Source: Candidatus Obscuribacterium magneticum
GTDB lineage: Bacteria; Elusimicrobiota; Elusimicrobia; F11
Reading direction: 5' to 3'
Assembly: GCA_020523905.1 (NCBI GenBank)
Contig: JAJAPZ010000009.1
Span: 1 to 64,000 of the forward strand
Length of the DNA: 64,000 bases
Both the position numbers and the translations under genes were made by a program. Shown here one piece after another: positions 56,109 through 64,000 of the stretch. The notes under the pieces are model-generated. The model saw only the letters and a list, made by a program, of their open reading frames with translations, had not been told where the DNA came from and ran no database searches. Numbering within the stretch: position 1 is the stretch's first letter; every line of letters starts with the position of its first letter.

Positions 56109-57271
56109 TACAGCTCAAGTTTCTTGAGGTCGCCGTCGGTTCCCTTGAAGGGTTTTCGAAGGGCGGCGCGAGCGTTGTCGTGGGATCCCCACCGCCGGGG
56201 CTGTTTTAAAACCGTTATATAAATTCCTTTGGCCTCATCCCGCCGCCCCAGGGCATCGTAAGAGTAACCGAGATAAAGGTAAGTCCATGTTTTCCAGGGA
56301 TCATTGTAACGCGCGTCCTGGACGCCCGTCTTAAAATGGTCGATGGCCTCCTCCCATCGCCGGCTTTTAAAGTCCGACGCTCCGAGCGCGAATTGCGACT
56401 GGGTGACGCATTCCGGCGGATAGGTCCCATTTGACACCTTTTCGGCTAAATCCAGGGCCTCTTTTTCCACCTCTTCCATCCGTCCCGCGTTGTAAAGGCA
56501 AATGATATGCGTCATATGCATGAAAGGACTTTTGGGATAAAGCCGGCGGAGATCTTCGACGATGGCGACCGCCTTTTCGGGTTTGTTTTCTTGGTTGGAA
56601 TAAATTTCCAGCAGAAAAAGCTTGGAGGGAGTTTGAGAATAGAGGCCTTCCGTGGCCGCCCTGCTGAGTTCTTCCAGGCCCACCGAAGACTCTCCTCCCA
56701 TGCCGATGAAAGCCAAGACGCGGACCATGGTCGGAAGCGTGGCAACGTAATAATCGAAGATGCCCAATCCCATGTAGGCATCGATTGCATTGGGGTTCAT
56801 GGTCAGTGCTTTTTTTAAGTAGCGGTAGGCATCTTTGCCGGTGAAATAGGCCGCCAGCCAGTTTCGGTTGGTCGCTTCCCAGCGCCCCTTCAGGCCGAGG
56901 GCGCCTCCCAAAACAAGATTTCCTTGAACGGTGGGGTGGGGCGTGTTGACTTGTTTCCGGGCCAACCGGATGCAATCGTTGATGGCTTCCAAAAAGGGTT
57001 TGCTGGCCTCCGGGTCGCCTTCCAAAACATAGGTGGATAATCGCCACCAGTGGGTGGCGGCGATGCCGAAGGCCACCATCGGATTTTTTTCTTTCTGGTC
57101 TCTGAGTCCATAAAAAATCCTCAGAGCCTGGTCGAAATCATAATTGTAAAGTTCATGGAGGCCGGCTTTAATTTTTTGGTCCAGCTCGTTCGGGATACCG
57201 TACGGATTATCAGAGGCAGAAACCGAGGCGGTCGCAAGGCTTAAAAAAATGAATAAGCGGAAGAGTTTCAT
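56108..57271 (-). CDS. Secreted TPR-repeat protein
   Basis: 387 residues with a signal peptide (LFIFLSLATASVSA). Several TPR-like helical hairpins follow (DFDQALRIFYGLRDQKEKNP, AYRYLKKALTMNPNAIDAYMGL, WEEAIDHFKTGVQDARYNDP, GYSYDALGRRDEAKGIYITV). It would be periplasmic and bind protein partners. The stop codon overlaps the R4 hairpin by one base. Confidence 0.85.
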   Translation of the reverse strand: MKLFRLFIFLSLATASVSASDNPYGIPNELDQKIKAGLHELYNYDFDQALRIFYGLRDQKEKNPMVAFGIAATHWWRLSTYVLEGDPEASKPFLEAINDCIRLARKQVNTPHPTVQGNLVLGGALGLKGRWEATNRNWLAAYFTGKDAYRYLKKALTMNPNAIDAYMGLGIFDYYVATLPTMVRVLAFIGMGGESSVGLEELSRAATEGLYSQTPSKLFLLEIYSNQENKPEKAVAIVEDLRRLYPKSPFMHMTHIICLYNAGRMEEVEKEALDLAEKVSNGTYPPECVTQSQFALGASDFKSRRWEEAIDHFKTGVQDARYNDPWKTWTYLYLGYSYDALGRRDEAKGIYITVLKQPRRWGSHDNARAALRKPFKGTDGDLKKLEL

Positions 57272-57348
57272 ACATTCAAGATAACATAAATTACGCTAAT
57301 TTAAAGGCCTGTTTTTAAAATCGGATTTTGCCCATGGGGTTCCCCCTG

Positions 57349-58140
57349 TTAGCGGCCAAAAAGAGTGGCTAGGATGACGAGGGCCAGAAGAAGCCGGTAA
57401 ATGACGAAGGGAGTGAATGTTTTGGTCCTGATGTAGCGGAGGAGAAAGTGGATGGCCGAAAGACCCGACAAAAAGGAGGCTGTCAGTCCGACCCATAAGG
57501 AGGGATCGGTTGCCGAGGAAATGAGCTCAGGGCTTTTCAGGATCCAGGCGCCCAATATAATAGGAAGAGACAAATAAAAGGAAAAAAGGACGGCGGCGGG
57601 TCTCTCGAGTCCCAAGAGAAGGGCCGTGCCCATGGTAATTCCAGAGCGGGAAATGCCGGGAACAATGGCCAGGCCTTGAGATAATCCGATGAGGAGCGCT
57701 TTCGTCCACGTCAATTCGCCGAGTTTCACCGTGTGTTTGTAAAAGCGGTCCGCATACCAGAGGAAAAGTCCCGCCAGAGCCAGTGTGCCCGCAATCAGAA
57801 GGGGGGAACGGAAGACCGTTTCCGCTTGTTCTTCAAAGAGGGCGCCCAGAAGCGCTCCCGGCAAAGTGGCCACGAGGATTTGCCAGGGAAGCTTGTTTGT
57901 GTGCAAGTCTTTATTTTTAAGGCCCTTTAGAGCATCGGCCACAAGGATGACGATGTCCTTTCGAAAATAAAGAAGGAGGGCCATGAGCGTTCCTGAATGG
58001 AGAGACACATCGAAGGCCAAACCGGGATCGGTCCAGTTGAGGAACCGGGGAAGCAGGATTAAGTGAGCAGAGCTCGAGATCGGAAGAAATTCCGTCAGTC
58101 CTTGAACGAGGCCGAAGACCGTGGATTGAAGAAAATTCAT
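57349..58140 (-). CDS. uppP: Undecaprenyl-diphosphatase (BacA type)
   Basis: 263 residues, about eight helices. GLTEFLPISSSAHLIL near 15-30 and the second signature VPGISRSGITMGTALLLG form the active site. It recycles undecaprenyl diphosphate after peptidoglycan synthesis and gives bacitracin resistance when overproduced. It is divergent from moxR across 65 bases. Confidence 0.96.
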   Translation of the reverse strand: MNFLQSTVFGLVQGLTEFLPISSSAHLILLPRFLNWTDPGLAFDVSLHSGTLMALLLYFRKDIVILVADALKGLKNKDLHTNKLPWQILVATLPGALLGALFEEQAETVFRSPLLIAGTLALAGLFLWYADRFYKHTVKLGELTWTKALLIGLSQGLAIVPGISRSGITMGTALLLGLERPAAVLFSFYLSLPIILGAWILKSPELISSATDPSLWVGLTASFLSGLSAIHFLLRYIRTKTFTPFVIYRLLLALVILATLFGR

Positions 58141-58205
58141 GCGGGGATACTACAAAAAGTTGCCTTGTTTTCCAGTTGTTTTGCTGTTATCCTCTTACCG
58201 GTCAT

Positions 58206-59135
58206 ATGAATCTCTCTCATCGCATTATTGAAAACGTCGAGCAGGTCCTCTTGGGCAAGCACGAATCGGTTCGTCTGGCTGTCAGCGCCTTTTTGGCGGA
58301 GGGGCATTTGTTGATCGATGACATTCCCGGCGTCGGCAAGACGACGTTGGCGCTGGCGTTGGCCAAGTCCGTGGGTTGCCGTTTTCAGCGGATTCAATTT
58401 ACCAGTGACCTCCTCCCCACCGATGTCTTGGGCGTTTCCGTTTACAACCTTCAGACCCAGGCTTTTGATTTTAAGCCGGGGCCTGTTTTTCACAATATCA
58501 TCCTGGCGGATGAGATCAACCGGGCCTCCCCGAAGACGCAGAGTGCCCTCCTTGAGTCCATGCAAGAGGGGCAGGTCTCGCTGGACAATGAAACCCACAC
58601 GCTTCCGAGGCCCTTCTTTGTGATCGCCACAGAAAATCCCCACGAACACCACGGAACGTTTCCTCTGCCGGAATCGCAGTTGGACCGGTTTATGATGCGG
58701 ATTAGCCTCGGCTACCCCGAAACCGAGGTGGAAGCGGCCATTCTCAAGGGGGATTCGCGTTCGGTGCGTGTCAACCACTTGCAGACGGTGGCCAATGCTG
58801 TCGAAGTCAATGAAGAGATTGAACGGATCCGCCGGGCCCGGGTCGACGAAAGCCTGGACCAGTACATGATTGAATTGGCCCGCCTGACGCGGGAGTCGAC
58901 GCTCATTGATTTGGGTTTAAGTCCGCGGGGGACCCTGGCGCTGCGCCGGGCGGCTCAGGCGTACGCGTCCACCGAGGAGCGGGATTATGTGATTCCCGAT
59001 GACATCAAGGCCGTGGCGGTCCCCGTCATGGCCCACCGCATGAGATTGCAAAGCGGGAATTACAACGGCAATTCCGCCCGGATGGCCGAGTCCGTCGTGC
59101 GCGAAATCCTGGGCCAAGTCCCCGTTCCAAGGTAA
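58206..59135 (+). CDS. MoxR-family AAA+ ATPase
   Basis: 309 residues from the ATG at 58206. Walker A is DDIPGVGKTT near 39-48, Walker B ILADEINRASPKTQSALLE with the MoxR signature, followed by ENPHEHHGTFPLPESQLDRF. MoxR proteins remodel or activate partner proteins and normally occur with DUF58 and VWA proteins. Here DUF58 and a transglutaminase follow; no separate VWA gene is seen. An upstream TTG at 58176 is in frame but has no support. Confidence 0.95.
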   Translation: MNLSHRIIENVEQVLLGKHESVRLAVSAFLAEGHLLIDDIPGVGKTTLALALAKSVGCRFQRIQFTSDLLPTDVLGVSVYNLQTQAFDFKPGPVFHNIILADEINRASPKTQSALLESMQEGQVSLDNETHTLPRPFFVIATENPHEHHGTFPLPESQLDRFMMRISLGYPETEVEAAILKGDSRSVRVNHLQTVANAVEVNEEIERIRRARVDESLDQYMIELARLTRESTLIDLGLSPRGTLALRRAAQAYASTEERDYVIPDDIKAVAVPVMAHRMRLQSGNYNGNSARMAESVVREILGQVPVPR

Positions 59136-59145
59136 TTAATTGCGG

Positions 59146-60300
59146 ATGGCGGATATGTTCCGTAAATTCATTGGACTTTATCGATGGTTCCGCGCCAACA
59201 AACGCCCTTTTAAACTGACCACCGCCGGCTGGATTTTTATCCTCTATACGATCGGCGTCGGCGCCGGCGCCATCAACACGGGCAACAACCTCCTCTATCT
59301 GATCTTCGGAATTTTCCTCGGACTCATCCTGGCCTCCGGCGTTTTGTCCGACGGCGACTTATGGGGCCTGAAAGCGGAGTTGGTATTTCCCGAACAGGCG
59401 CGGGAGGGAGAGCTCTGTTCGGTGGCCTTGAATTTGACCAATCAGAAACGCCATTTTCCCTCCATTTCCATCACGGTTCAATTGGAAGGAACCCTTCAAG
59501 GGCGTCCCGTCCAACTTCAGACCTTTGTGATGAGCCTTTCACCCAACGAGTCGACGACGAATCGGTTTCTCTTCATCCCTCCCCAGCGGGGATATTTTAA
59601 GGTGACGGCGGTGAAGGTGATGACCCGCTTCCCGTTTGGTCTTTTGAATAAATCCTGGATGATGTTGAGGGGGGAGGCGGAAAATCAGGGGATGTTCGTG
59701 TATCCCTCCACGCTTCGGGCCTCGGCGCCCCGATGGCCCGTGCCGGTCTCGGGACGGGAGGAGTCGGCGGTGGACCGGCGGGGGGACGGGACCGCCATTT
59801 ACGGCATGCGGGAATACCGCGCGGGGGACAATCCCCGGAGGATCCATTGGAAAGCGAGCGCCAAAAAGGGGATGAGCGAATGGTCGGGGGTTTCCGGTTG
59901 GTTGGTTCGGGAGATGGAGTTGGAACAGTCGCCGGAAATTTATTTGAGGTTTCCAACCAGGGACGAATTAAAAAATTGGACGCACGACCGGGGGGAGATG
60001 TTTATTCGTTTTGTGGCGACCCTGGTGAGCCAGTATGAGGTCATCAGCCATCGCATCCATTTGCTGGTTGGAGGGAGGCCCGAGCTCCATGAAATTGATT
60101 CTCTCTCTCACGTTCCCACGCGGGCCCTTTGGGAATTCTTGTCCGTCGTGGATCTGTTTGATTTCCCGAACAAGGAGGTTTCGCCCTTCATGAGGCGTGT
60201 TCAAAACGAAGGGTGGAGGTCGTTGGGAGGGCCCGTGATCGATCTCGCTGAATGCTACGCCACGTGGGTTCATCAAAATGAAACGCCGAATGAAAAATAA
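59146..60300 (+). CDS. DUF58 membrane protein
   Basis: 384 residues from the ATG at 59146 (a TTG two codons upstream is also open). Two membrane helices near 24-70 (GWIFILYTIGVGAGAINTG, LLYLIFGIFLGLILASG) precede a beta-rich region and the DUF58 signature YRAGDNPRRIHWKASAKKG. Such proteins always occur next to moxR and transglutaminase genes. The next gene overlaps its end by 23 bases. Confidence 0.9.
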   Translation: MADMFRKFIGLYRWFRANKRPFKLTTAGWIFILYTIGVGAGAINTGNNLLYLIFGIFLGLILASGVLSDGDLWGLKAELVFPEQAREGELCSVALNLTNQKRHFPSISITVQLEGTLQGRPVQLQTFVMSLSPNESTTNRFLFIPPQRGYFKVTAVKVMTRFPFGLLNKSWMMLRGEAENQGMFVYPSTLRASAPRWPVPVSGREESAVDRRGDGTAIYGMREYRAGDNPRRIHWKASAKKGMSEWSGVSGWLVREMELEQSPEIYLRFPTRDELKNWTHDRGEMFIRFVATLVSQYEVISHRIHLLVGGRPELHEIDSLSHVPTRALWEFLSVVDLFDFPNKEVSPFMRRVQNEGWRSLGGPVIDLAECYATWVHQNETPNEK

Positions 60301-62506
60301 CAATGTCATCGCGTCGCCTCTTTTCACTCCGCGCTCAGTTGTCCGCTCCGTTCGGGTTTTGAGTGCGATGGGGGCGATCGCTCTGGCGAGCACGGGCGAG
60401 TTGGAGTGGTTGTTTCTTTCGATCTTTACGGTTTTTTTCCTTATCGGATTGAAACTGGACGATGTCCCGAGGATTTCGCGTTGGTTCGGTTTGTTGCAAC
60501 CTTATTTGGCGGTCCTTTGCTTTGGCTACGCCGTGTTCGATTTCTTTCGTTTTTCCCAGTCCTTCCTCTTATCGGTGGCTCACTTTCTCCTCAACGTCCA
60601 GGCCCTGCGGCTTCTGTCGTTAAGAACGGTGCGGGAGAATGTGGGCAGTGTCTTGTTGTCTTCCATGATGATTCTTTCGGCCGCAACCCTGGCGGTGGAG
60701 TGGACGTTCTTTGTGATCCTTTTTGTCTTTTTGCTGGCGGCCACCTGGACCGTGATTTTGCTCAACCTGGTGCAGGAAAGGGAAAGGGGTCAAGTCGCGA
60801 CATGCGACATTTTTCACAAATGTCGCATGTCGCGACTTGACCCCGAACGGAGCCCTTTTTGGCGGAACATGATTCCCATCGTTCGTTTTTCAACGGGGGT
60901 CGCCTTTGTCGTGTCCGTCTTCTGCTGCGCAGTTGTTTTTATCGGTTTTCCCCGGCTCAATCTCCAGGGGTTTCGAGGAAAGTTCCTGCAGCCGGTGCGA
61001 AAAACAGGATTCGCCAGCCAGGTCGATTTGGGAAAGACCGGGAAAATATTTATCGACGATGCCGTGACCATACGGGTCCTCGTGTCGCCAAGTGAGCGGA
61101 AGTTTTGGGACGGTTATTTGCGGGGGGGAACGCTGGACCTGTTCGATGGCCGGTTCTGGAAAAAATCGGTGAAATCCACGACCCGCGTATTCCGAGGGGA
61201 ACACGGGTCGATTGCCCTGCCGATCCCAGGAACCGTCAAAGGGCGGCTGTTTCGCCAGATCATATATTTGGAATCCATGGATTCACCGCTTCTTTTTGCG
61301 GCCTGGCGCCCGGTCCGATTTAAAATTGACCGGCCTTTTTTGGAAGGGAGCAACGACGGCTCTCTCTCGCGGCGGACCGGTGACATGTGGCGAATCTCCT
61401 ACGAGGTTGAGTCCGCCCTCCCAGAGAAGGGGTCAAGTCGCGACATACGACTCGCCGCGGCGAATCGCGACTTGACCCCTTCTCCTTCACCCTTCCCCAT
61501 TGGGACCGACGAATCGCGAAGACGAATCCTTCAGTTGACCCGGGACATTGTTAAATCGGAAAAATCGCCGTTCGGAGCGGCGAAACGGATCGAGACCTAT
61601 TTGAAGACGGCGTATTCATATACGCTTGATGCTGAGGAAGAGGGCGTGAAAGGCACGGAACGCGGCGACAACCGGTTTAGTGATCCTTTGAGCCGTTTTC
61701 TTTTTGTCGGCAAGAAGGGGCATTGCGAATTGTTTGCGTCGGCGATGTGCGTGATGTTGCGCCTCACGGGAATCCCGGCGCGTCTGGTCAACGGATTTCT
61801 TGCTCACGAGTGGAACGATAAGGGGAATTATTACATTGTTCGGATGAAGGATGCCCATGCCTGGGTGGAAGCCTATGTTGAACCCTTTGGCTGGACGCGT
61901 TTCGATCCCACGCCGCGGGATTGGGCCTTGGACGGTCTCACCCAGAACTGGATGAATCAACTTCGAAACACCATGGATGTCCTCAACCTCCAATGGAACC
62001 GTTACATCCTCAGTTATGACTTGGAAAGACAGGTGGAAATCGTCGGGGCCGTGACGATCCGCTCAAAACGATTGTCCTTCCGCCTCGATCAAATTGTGCA
62101 ATGGACGAGACGCTTGTTTGTTAGGAAAGGGATGGGAGGCCCCTCCGATCGCCAACGACCCCCGGGAAACGGGTGGCGTCCGGGTTGGGGCTTCTTGATT
62201 TTCGCTTTGAGTGGCGCCTTCTTGGTGGCCGGCGCATTGCTGTTGATCCGTTTTCGACGCCGCCAGAAACAATCGGTTTGGTTTTATCGAAAGGTGGTGC
62301 GCTTCCTGGAGAGGAAGGGGGCGCCGCGATCCCCCTCTCTGACCCTGCGTGAGTTGGCGGGATCCGTTAAAGAGAAGCTAAGAAAAAACCAATCCGACGT
62401 GGAGTTTCTGGCCTCCGAATACTACCGCCTCCGGTTTAATCCTTCCACGGATATGCCTGTGCCAACGAAAAAATCCATCCGCTCCATCCTCAAGCGCTTG
62501 CGCTAA
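60278..62506 (+). CDS. Membrane transglutaminase-like protein (DUF3488 type) carrying two translated R4 repeats
   Basis: 742 residues. About six N-terminal helices (to about 235) come before an extracytoplasmic transglutaminase domain with the triad C483 (KKGHCELFASAMC), H527 (DAHAWVEAY) and D543 (WTRFDPTP), then a last helix near 645 and a cytosolic tail. Two R4 palindromes lie inside the frame. The first (residues about 170-189) falls in a cytosolic loop between helices; the second (about 383-402) in the region before the catalytic domain. The frame is kept in both cases. The enzyme may cross-link or cleave cell-envelope proteins; substrates are unknown. Confidence 0.9.
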   Translation: MKRRMKNNNVIASPLFTPRSVVRSVRVLSAMGAIALASTGELEWLFLSIFTVFFLIGLKLDDVPRISRWFGLLQPYLAVLCFGYAVFDFFRFSQSFLLSVAHFLLNVQALRLLSLRTVRENVGSVLLSSMMILSAATLAVEWTFFVILFVFLLAATWTVILLNLVQERERGQVATCDIFHKCRMSRLDPERSPFWRNMIPIVRFSTGVAFVVSVFCCAVVFIGFPRLNLQGFRGKFLQPVRKTGFASQVDLGKTGKIFIDDAVTIRVLVSPSERKFWDGYLRGGTLDLFDGRFWKKSVKSTTRVFRGEHGSIALPIPGTVKGRLFRQIIYLESMDSPLLFAAWRPVRFKIDRPFLEGSNDGSLSRRTGDMWRISYEVESALPEKGSSRDIRLAAANRDLTPSPSPFPIGTDESRRRILQLTRDIVKSEKSPFGAAKRIETYLKTAYSYTLDAEEEGVKGTERGDNRFSDPLSRFLFVGKKGHCELFASAMCVMLRLTGIPARLVNGFLAHEWNDKGNYYIVRMKDAHAWVEAYVEPFGWTRFDPTPRDWALDGLTQNWMNQLRNTMDVLNLQWNRYILSYDLERQVEIVGAVTIRSKRLSFRLDQIVQWTRRLFVRKGMGGPSDRQRPPGNGWRPGWGFLIFALSGAFLVAGALLLIRFRRRQKQSVWFYRKVVRFLERKGAPRSPSLTLRELAGSVKEKLRKNQSDVEFLASEYYRLRFNPSTDMPVPTKKSIRSILKRLR
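60786..60844. repeat. R4 palindrome, copy 2, in-frame in the transglutaminase gene
   Basis: Two perfect 27-bp arms (60786-60812 and 60818-60844) with a TTCAC loop; the core GTCAAGTCGCGACATGCGAC equals that of the copy at 56038. Here it reads GQVATCDIFHKCRMSRLDP. Confidence 0.93.
61424..61484. repeat. R4 palindrome, copy 3, in-frame in the transglutaminase gene
   Basis: Perfect 20-bp outer arms (61424-61443 and 61465-61484) share GAGAAGGGGTCAAGTCGCGA with the copy at 56038; the centre has changed (CATACGACTCGCCGCGGCGAA). It is read in a different frame from copy 2, as GSSRDIRLAAANRDLTP. Confidence 0.9.
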
Positions 62507-62537
62507 GAGTCCCTCTGTTTCCGGCGCGGCCTCTTCC

Positions 62538-63170
62538 TTACCTCATTAATAGTTTAAAGGCGATATCAGCCCCTTTTTTCTCGATCGCGGCCAGATGAAC
62601 CAGAAGCATCGCCATCGGTTCAAGATATCTGGCGACATGAAGGGGACCGCAATCGCAGATTTCAAATCCCAAGTCCTCCCCCAATCGAGCTGTAACTTTC
62701 TTGGCCGATGGATCATCTCCACATAGAAACAACGTGAGGGATTTCCCTTTGATCGTTGGATTGTTGAGATTGGCGGTGGCGATCGCGTTAAAGGCTTTCA
62801 CCACGCGGGCCTTGGGAGCCCATTGAGCGACTTTCTCGGCCGCGGAGGTGGTGAGGCCGACCGACAATCCTTTAAGCCCCTCTTGAATCGGATTGATCGG
62901 ATCGATAATGATTTTATTCGCGAGGTTTCCCGCCGCCCGAAGGACTTCTTCAGCTGCGAGCCAAGGGATGGCGAGGACGATCACTTCACCGAACGCCGCC
63001 GCTTCTTTCAAGGAGAGGGCGGATAATTTTAATCCGGTCTTACTTAACTGATTTTTAAACAGTTCATCAGCGGGATGCTGAACCCCGAATACGACGTCGT
63101 GGCCAGCTTTGGCCCATCCCAAACCGAGAGGCATTCCCACTTGGCCCGTGCCCATGACGGCAATCTTCAT
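62538..63170 (-). CDS. NAD(P)-binding oxidoreductase, F420H2:NADP oxidoreductase-like (NpdG/TrkA-like fold)
   Basis: 210 residues. The start has a Rossmann motif, MGTGQVGMPLGLGWAKAGHDVVFG, and the middle has VVKAFNAIATANLNNP and FLCGDDPSAKKVTARLGEDLGF, the pattern of the coenzyme F420-dependent NADP reductase family (YP_KAFN-type bacterial relatives often act without F420). Whether F420 is used cannot be told. It stands alone on the minus strand. Confidence 0.85.
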   Translation of the reverse strand: MKIAVMGTGQVGMPLGLGWAKAGHDVVFGVQHPADELFKNQLSKTGLKLSALSLKEAAAFGEVIVLAIPWLAAEEVLRAAGNLANKIIIDPINPIQEGLKGLSVGLTTSAAEKVAQWAPKARVVKAFNAIATANLNNPTIKGKSLTLFLCGDDPSAKKVTARLGEDLGFEICDCGPLHVARYLEPMAMLLVHLAAIEKKGADIAFKLLMR

Positions 63171-63405
63171 AAACTCTCCTCCTCAACGCAAATTTCGACA
63201 ATGTTTAGAATAAATCTGCCTGGTTGGCTAGACACGACGGGAATCGATCCAATGGGGCCCGACTTTAAAATTTAAATTGATTTTGACGGTTCCTTTTTGT
63301 CACTATTGCTCCCATCAACCTCAAAAAACTTCGATTTGACGAACGTATCCTTCCTGTGACAGGCCGTAATTCAACATCGAAGAAATTCAATTAATCGGTT
63401 CACGA

Positions 63406-64000
63406 ATGGACGAGCGATATAGCATAAGAAAAGCTGATTTCGCCAGTTTCTTGAAACATCTCTCGCATCAATACGAGGTGTTTGCTCCCGTTCGGAAGGG
63501 CGACCAGCGTTTTTATAAGAAAATAACGGATTCAGCGGAGGGGATTCTGATTGGAGAGGTGCGGGCTTTCGAGCCGCTCAAGGCTTTCTTTTCCCGGGCG
63601 CGGGAGAAGGTGGCGGATGATTTCCAGCCGGATGTTCCTCACCGTGATGACAAGCCGTTCGCCATTGTCGGTGTTAAAGCCTGCGATTTGAAAGGATTTA
63701 AAATTCAGGATTTCGTCTTTAAAGGCAACGGCTTTAAAGATTCCTTCTACATCCGTCACCGCGATGAGAATCTCATTATAAGCGCCGATTGCACCTGCGC
63801 CATTGAGACGTGTTATTGCTTGGCTCTCGGCGTCGAACCCCACCCCAAAGGCGATTTTGACCTCAATCTTTCTCCCGTGCGGGATGGATTCATCGTTGAA
63901 GCCGGCTCCGAAAAGGGGAAAGCGCTCCTCAAAGAACGTTCCTCCTTATTTAACAGCGTAGCGGAGGAGCCGTTGAAGGAACGAGAGGAGCAGCGGGCCC
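63406..64000 (+). CDS. HydB/AsrA-like 4Fe-4S dicluster subunit, C-terminus outside the window
   Basis: 198 codons are open from the ATG at 63406 to the window end. FAIVGVKACDLKGFKIQDFVF and SADCTCAIETCYCLALGVEP match the beta subunit of sulfhydrogenases and anaerobic sulfite reductase subunit A, a family that carries electrons to a flavin or NAD-binding partner. The two C-terminal ferredoxin-type cluster motifs expected for the family would be beyond the edge. Neighbouring hydrogenase or heterodisulfide-reductase subunits would be expected on the right. Confidence 0.85.
   Translation, partial: MDERYSIRKADFASFLKHLSHQYEVFAPVRKGDQRFYKKITDSAEGILIGEVRAFEPLKAFFSRAREKVADDFQPDVPHRDDKPFAIVGVKACDLKGFKIQDFVFKGNGFKDSFYIRHRDENLIISADCTCAIETCYCLALGVEPHPKGDFDLNLSPVRDGFIVEAGSEKGKALLKERSSLFNSVAEEPLKEREEQRA

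Noticed and set aside
63171..63405. Small gene between the oxidoreductase and the HydB-like gene
   Set aside because: Short open stretches have no ribosome site and several stops. TTGACG occurs at two places, but no matching -10 at good spacing was found.

Overview
The window looks like a chromosomal segment of an uncultured Gram-negative-type bacterium, most likely of the PVC/Omnitrophota kind. This placement is an inference: there is no rRNA here. The supporting signs are one uninterrupted reading frame of 6,143 codons with the mosaic architecture typical of that group's giant proteins, a SWIB-domain protein, a histone-fold protein, a menaquinone-type respiratory chain, and an abundance of secreted TPR, propeller and barrel-like proteins. 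No tRNA, rRNA or CRISPR array was found.

Layout. 1-1434: the 5' part of a type I restriction HsdR on the minus strand, cut by the window edge. 1699-4306: a PilT-like ATPase and a GAF/HD-GYP phosphodiesterase, both minus. 4364-4598: a control region with three dyads. 4599-23030: the giant gene. It encodes a signal peptide, a ChaN-like domain, two HExxH segments, a CobT-like region with a VWA domain, membrane helices, two MoxR/midasin-type AAA+ domains, then five copies of a module I call A alternating with four copies of a module I call B, with two WD40 blades inserted, then a coiled coil and membrane helices. 23053-24702: nadC and birA. 24940-25119: a 59-residue histone-fold gene, followed directly by menG and a nuoABCDHIJK-(PilZ-like)-LMN operon (25132-37054) without nuoEFG. 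A polyprenyl diphosphate synthase closes this respiratory block.

38239-46901 is a housekeeping cluster: rpsB-tsf-pyrH-frr-uppS-cdsA-dxr-rseP-proS, behind a clear promoter. It is followed by a lipoprotein metallopeptidase that seems to start at ATT, a CheY-like receiver, several secreted proteins of unknown role, and a minus-strand leuC-leuD-methyltransferase operon. 53000-57271 holds a secreted propeller protein, the SWIB protein with a strong terminator, an SDR oxidoreductase, a degenerate GGDEF protein and a secreted TPR protein. 57349-62506 holds uppP (minus) and a moxR-DUF58-transglutaminase set (plus). The end carries an NADP-binding oxidoreductase and the start of an iron-sulfur HydB-like subunit.

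Four families of palindromic repeats are scattered through the window. Several copies lie inside genes without breaking the reading frame: three in the giant gene, two in the transglutaminase gene, and one that supplies the C-terminus of NuoC. The observations most worth following are the giant VWA/AAA+ protein and its A/B array, the histone-fold protein, and the frame-neutral palindromic insertions.
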